Shown here piece after piece: positions 59,018 through 64,000 of a stretch of DNA of 64,000 bases. The notes beneath the pieces are model-generated. The model saw nothing but the letters and a program-made list of their open reading frames with translations. It did no database searches and was not told where the DNA came from. Numbering within the stretch: position 1 is the first letter of the stretch; every line of letters begins with the position of its first letter. Origin of the DNA: Gadus chalcogrammus (Eukaryota; Chordata; Actinopteri; Gadiformes; Gadidae); NCBI RefSeq assembly GCF_026213295.1, contig NC_079426.1, positions 21,564,639-21,628,638 of the forward strand, given 5' to 3'. Both the position numbers and the translations under genes were made by a program.

Positions 59018-59315
59018 TTACTCACTCGCACTCACACTAGGCAACTTTGCCTGTTCCGTGCTGCAGGAAGATTCAGCACGATTCCCCCCCCTCCCCACTC
59101 TCCCCGCTGGCCCGTGGTCACACTGCTCCCAAAGGCCGTGGCCTGGGCACGATTGCTCCTTCATACATACGTCATCACGTCGTAATACGATAAATACGTC
59201 ATCACCAAGCGTGGTGTCCAGCTGCGACTGAATGCTGTCGTCGGCCCAAATTTCAAGTAAACACTCGACTTCACTATCGCACCAACGTAAACCCACTCGT
59301 GAACCGCTTGCCGCC
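59018..59315 (-). CDS. Myb/SANT-like first exon (partial)
   Basis: The minus-strand ATG at 59315, in AAAATGGCGGCAAG context, opens MAASGSRVGLRWCDSEVECL and LEIWADDSIQSQLDTT. The W-x-x-x-E-x-x-x-L-L-x-I-W pattern followed by Q-x-Q-L is the start of a Myb/SANT-like DNA-binding domain (Myb_DNA-bind_4 type), as found in fish MSANTD- and ZSCAN29-like proteins. After LGDDVF the frame loses similarity; TTG|GTGATG near 59205 might be a splice donor. The rest of the domain was not found downstream. It could be a host exon or a transposon-derived fragment. The reading frame continues open to 59018 without further match. Confidence 0.5.
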
Positions 59316-59420
59316 ATTTTTAAAATGATTGTTGTGGGGTAGAAGGGCATGGACCTATCCACAAGTTTCCAACGCCCCATGATGCTTAGCGCGAATTGTG
59401 GGCTCCACTTCCGGTTAGTA
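59316..59420 (-). promoter_or_regulatory. Possible TATA-less promoter of the Myb/SANT exon
   Basis: The ATG overlaps a YY1-like AAAATGGCGGC, and an ETS-like CACTTCCGGTT lies about 95 bp upstream (about 59406-59416). This combination is common at housekeeping promoters. Inference only. Confidence 0.3.
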
Positions 59421-60331
59421 ACCGGCGGTTACTACGAGATCGACGTAAACAATCACCAGCTGTCATTCATCAATTACAATGTGGGAACACAACCTCACCG
59501 AGTTAAAAAACGGCAACATAATTATTCCTTTGCCCTCTGCAGTTACTGCATGGGAAGACGAAGTTAAAAAATGGCCGAAGATAACGTACAGCAGCATTTT
59601 CTCTTATTTTATTGAGTCTGTGTCTTGCGATGGTACAACCCGGTATCACGCAATTGCGTGCTCGTGCGCACGAACGTTAATCTATTGAAGCGTGTTCCCG
59701 AGCACGATAGTCCGACTTTTTGCGTGTTACACAAAACGAAATGTAAACCAATGCATTCTGAATGGGAGTGTTCTAAGACAATTAACGTGCTCCACAAAAC
59801 GGTACGAGAGAGAGAGAAAGAGAGAGCGGGAGGGACAGAGAGAGAGAGAGAGAGAGCGAGAGAGAGGCTTCAGAAAGGGTGTGCGCAGATAGTACAGTGC
59901 ACCCTAGTTATGTTTATGCCAAAACCTATATATATAATTAGGCTGTGGAAATTGCAATAAGTTAAGAACACAACTTCGCACGTTGAGCACACAGCCGTGT
60001 GACTCGTTTATTTTGTAAAAAAGAAAACCGGAAAACAAAGCGTGCTGAAGGTAAACAAATCCAGCATGGTCTGTGACGTCATGAGACGCACGTAATCCTT
60101 AGGGACCGCGATCCCTGAACCACCAAGAACGTAAATGACATGCAGTAAACAACAACACAATTGAAAGAACAACACATAACGAAATACTGTAGGTGAATTA
60201 TGTTACGGTCACTACAAGGCTATAATTATATTATTTAGCGTGTAATGAGACAATCTATAGCCAAATTGTCGAAGATGCCCGAGAATCTTCGGGGATATCA
60301 GCATGGGAAATCGGCGAATCAGACCCATGAA
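59421..60331. other. Repeat-derived non-coding stretch
   Basis: 59743-59790 shares GTAAACCAATGCATTCTGAA with 33150. A (GA)n-rich tract lies at 59806-59866. GGTCACTACA at about 60208 resembles the end of the solo LTR at 31621-31956, so part of this may be LTR-derived. Confidence 0.4.
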
Positions 60332-60427
60332 GGGGGGGGGGGGGGGGGGGACACGTTAGTTGAAGGGGGGGGGGGGGGGGGGGGCACGTTTGTTGAGGGG
60401 GGGGAGACACGTTTGTAGGGGGGGGGC
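60332..60427 (+). repeat. G-homopolymer minisatellite
   Basis: Four guanine runs of about 19, 20, 8 and 9 bases are separated by ACACGTT(A/T)GTTGA-type spacers. It has strong potential to form G-quadruplexes on the plus strand. Frames across it (poly-Pro on the minus strand) are artefacts. Confidence 0.93.
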
Positions 60428-60715
60428 ACGCTCGACAACGAGAGTTGGTTTTTATTGAACGAGAGTTGTTTTTTATTGAACGAGACTTCAACACGGAACA
60501 GCTGCACGAAACGATGGTCACGTCACTCTCGGTGACGGTGTCGACAATAATGAACACACGAACAATGTAAATAGAACAACACACAACCACATAACATCCC
60601 GAACCCATTAACCCCACTTAATCCTAACAACAAAACAAGTTAACAAAAGCCCCATTTGTCAACTGAGAACCCCAATTCCCAGAATCCCCCGCGGCTCCGG
60701 AACACGGCGTAGCTT
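60428..60715. other. Non-coding stretch with a short duplication
   Basis: GTT(G/T)TTTATTGAACGAGA is repeated at 60448 and 60469. No gene. Confidence 0.4.
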
Positions 60716-60990
60716 ATATTAATCTTTATTATCTGAATGGGAAATGCAATATTTTAGGACAGATACACCATTAAACGCGTTTCTAATGACTTTTCTAGCG
60801 AGAAATGTACATTTTCCTTACATAATCTTCAGTCAGTGAATGTGTATGATCTTTATTAATCTTTATTATCTGAATGGGAAATGCAATATTTTAGGACCGA
60901 TTCACCGTTAAACGTGTTTCTAATAACATTTCTAGCGAGAAATATACTTTTTATTTGCATAATCTTCAGTCAGTGATTGTGTCTGATCTT
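60716..60990. repeat. Tandem repeat, two units of about 137 bp
   Basis: TTAATCTTTATTATCTGAAT, GGGAAATGCAATATTTTAGG and CATAATCTTCAGTCAGTGA occur in both units with scattered differences. The same array appears inverted at 63805-64000. Confidence 0.88.
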
Positions 60991-61337
60991 TAGTTTTATA
61001 GTAATTAGGATTTGATCGGCTCGCTCGCATGTTTCAACGACGTCAGATTGCTTTCGCTAAACTAGCAGCTCACGTGCTTCCTGCGTTTGTGTTATTAAAC
61101 TGTTACTTTATGTAACTTTTAATGATATCATCTTGTTAGAAACACGTATATCTGAGAGCCAACCCAGTCGCCAAAAGCATACGTTGACAGTGTACTTTTC
61201 GTGAACACTGGATTACGTCGCATTTCAACATAAAATAGCTTGTTATACACACACACACACACGCATGCACACGCACAGACACAGACACACAAGCACACAC
61301 AAGCACACGCACGCACGCACAGACACACAGACACACA

Positions 61338-61420
<83 letters not shown>

Positions 61421-61638
61421 GCACACGCGCACACACGCACACGGTGCATTTCGCTGCTAAAACAACAAAAAAATATTCCCTCAAATATTATTACTTTCAA
61501 AACGTTGGCCAAAATGGCCAATAATATAATTTTTTATTTGGGATGCTTCTAGGACATTTTGGGTGGATTTTGAACGGTATGTGGGGGGCATGTTTTTTTG
61601 CAGGACCTGGCAACCCTGCGCTGTTGCCCGAGATCTGG
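60790..61638 (+). repeat. Left arm of a giant inverted repeat (about 850 bp)
   Basis: Inverted copy at 63165-64000, including unique flanks, the compound CA array and the sequence ending CCCGAGATCTGG. I saw one clear substitution in a 40-bp comparison (AGATTGC versus AGGTTGC) plus array-length differences. The arm may continue left of 60790; the partner is cut by the window end. Confidence 0.9.
61248..61441. repeat. Compound (CA)n microsatellite
   Basis: CA repeats interspersed with CG and GACA units, including ACAGACACACAGACACAC, which is also present inverted in 63361-63545. Confidence 0.95.
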
Positions 61639-61647
61639 ATCCACCCC

Positions 61648-63150
61648 GGCGTGGTGCCGTCTCCTTTTGACCTTTTGACCCCAGACTTCTGGGGGAATAG
61701 CTGAATCAATTCATTAGTCAATCAGAAGCATGTAAATATCGTCCCGGTGGCGTAAGAGGACGAACAAGGTGTCCTTCAACATCTACGCTTCCAGGAGATT
61801 GCAACGGTGCCACACATGAGCATATTCGAACATGTTTAATGGTAGTAATTAGCTGTCGAAATTGGAGGCCTTAATCAATACTGAGCAGCTATTGATTTGC
61901 TTCCCGATAAAGATTTGTCACAAATGACATGTTATTTAGCATCTACACGTTGAGCTGAGTCCAATGACACCAAGAACGACACTCTAGCTAATGGTAACAT
62001 GTATTTTACATGGTACACCTAGGTCTAGGACATGATCTCGGTGTAGCAAGAGGCCGAGCTTGATCTCATTGGACTCAGCTTAACGTGTAGATGCTAATTA
62101 ACATGTAATTTGTCAAAAATCTCCATCGGGAAGCAAATCTATAGCTGGTCATTATTGATAAAGGCCTCCAAAATCGACAGCTAATTACTACCCCGAAACA
62201 TATTCAAATATGATCATGTGTGGCACTGTTGCAATCGTCTCGAAACGTAGATGTCAAAGGACACCTTGTTTGCTCTGTTGCACTACCGGGAAGATATTTT
62301 CATACTTCTAATGGATTGATTCATATTTTAAGGTTCTCGGAGTGAGACTTTAAGTGGCTGCAGCAGAAGTGTTGAGACGAAAGATGATATCAAGAGATTT
62401 ATAGAATATTCCCATTCACATTATGATTCTTCGTCGTAACATCCGACCAAACATCCTTTACATTCACAGAGCGAAGATTATGAAAGTCCAGGCTCAGCAA
62501 GTGCTCCATCTCGTTGCACCTGCACCCAGCGGCTCGCTTGCAAGATTTTGGCCTGAAGTTCTTCCCAGACCTACACCCTAGCCATCCAACATGCATATCT
62601 GAGAATCAGGCCTCTCTTTAATAATGACAAAAAGTTATGAGAGAAACACACATTAACTTTTTGTTATCTCATAAGCGGCGTGGTGCCGGCTCCTTTTGAC
62701 CTTTTGACCCCCGACTTCAAAAACGTGGCCACAGGCCAGCTGTGTCTACACACCTTTAGCCACAAATGTACACCTCCATCCCACAAAAAATGGGGACTAG
62801 AAACTAACCTCTGTCTTACTGTACTGTTGGAGGTCACGCCCCTTTGCCGACCTTTTCGAGATAGCTAGGGATGCTAAAATGTTTACACACATTTCCCGGG
62901 GCCCCGTGTACGACATATCCGAGATTTGGAGTTCTAGCCCTGAGAGAAAAAAAGTTTTCCCAAATGGAGTGTCATTTGGACAAAGCCCCTCAGAAGTGTA
63001 GCCTGCAAGACCTAATGGTTCAGAATGTGGTGGAAAAACAGTTTTTGAGATAGGAAGGTCCTACCGCCCTGAAATTTTAATACCTTATTCTAGGGCCTAA
63101 CTGGGACCTCCGCACCGAAACTTGGCCCGGTCGGACCCCGAGGGCAGGAA
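61648..63150. repeat. Foldback repeat family, copy 3
   Basis: Contains the GGCGTGGTGCCG and CTTTTGACCTTTTGACCCC block twice in the same orientation (61651 and 62679), the complete palindromic centre (about 61690-62330) and the CCGAAACTTGGCCCGG end near 63113-63130. It fills the spacer between the giant inverted-repeat arms. Confidence 0.75.
61690..62330. repeat. Intact palindromic centre of the foldback family
   Basis: 61690-62000 pairs with 62020-62330 in inverted orientation: for example GGTAGTAATTAGCTGTCGA against CGACAGCTAATTACTACC, and GTGTCCTTCAACATCTACG against its counterpart near 62250. The centre is near 62010. Arms are about 300 bp and imperfect. Confidence 0.85.
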
Positions 63151-63164
63151 GGGGGGCAACAGCG

Positions 63165-64000
<836 letters not shown>

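Noticed and set aside
59945..60217. Possible second solo LTR ending GGTCACTACA
   Set aside because: Only the right end resembles the LTR at 31621-31956; no matching left end or TSD was found.

Overview
The window looks like repeat-dense intergenic DNA from a teleost fish. The evidence is the mix of mobile elements: BEL/Pao LTR retrotransposon, PIF/Harbinger elements with separate Myb/SANT partner genes, many hAT elements with 8-bp target-site duplications (TSDs), and an L2-type LINE, plus many long (CA)n arrays. The species cannot be fixed from this sequence. I see no complete host protein-coding gene and no rRNA, CRISPR array or convincing tRNA. Two short pieces may be host exons: a THAP-type zinc-finger first exon at 2279-2361 (+) and a Myb/SANT first exon at about 59150-59315 (-).

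Layout. 1-2500: inverted-repeat fragments and the THAP exon. 2502-9204: inverted arms of about 495 bp enclose a multiply nested block containing a large foldback element (3080-6655), an hAT-like insertion with a broken transposase N-terminus, and two nested hAT elements, one carrying a 364-bp copy of DNA from 1.7 kb away flanked by a 135-bp duplication. 9205-14050: smaller repeats and an hAT (11032-12562) with a second hAT and a hairpin nested inside. 14051-27622: one BEL/Pao element on the minus strand, about 5.6 kb of its own sequence spread over 13.6 kb by five later insertions: hAT 17622-20732, a Harbinger inside that at 17987-19691, hAT-BED 21572-22623, Harbinger 22684-25968, and an hAT MITE in its 5' LTR at 26795-27271. 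Exact TSDs support these. 27623-33114: Harbinger inside Harbinger, a tandem repeat, a likely solo LTR and another hAT MITE. 33888-37246: second foldback copy, then a repeat interrupted by an L2 LINE. 37247-44696: mostly unique-looking non-coding DNA with CA arrays and one 1.4-kb inverted-repeat element. 44697-49653: two related Harbinger copies, the first carrying a further Harbinger. 50062-51648: hAT with a ZNF862-like C-terminal domain. 51649-59000: largely featureless, with a decayed coiled-coil coding fragment. 60332-64000: G-run minisatellite and a giant inverted repeat that continues past the window end, enclosing the third foldback copy.

The order of insertion can be read directly for many elements because paralogous empty sites lie in the same window (L2, the inner Harbinger at 44838, the BEL host repeat and the foldback copies). 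Almost every transposase or polyprotein is broken. The clearest exception is the two-exon Myb/SANT partner gene of the Harbinger at 22684-25968, which reads intact although its transposase is inactivated. No new defence or regulatory system is evident. The most unusual signals are the long palindromes, the templated insertion at 7613-8250, and the apparently in-frame loss of the BEL polymerase centre.
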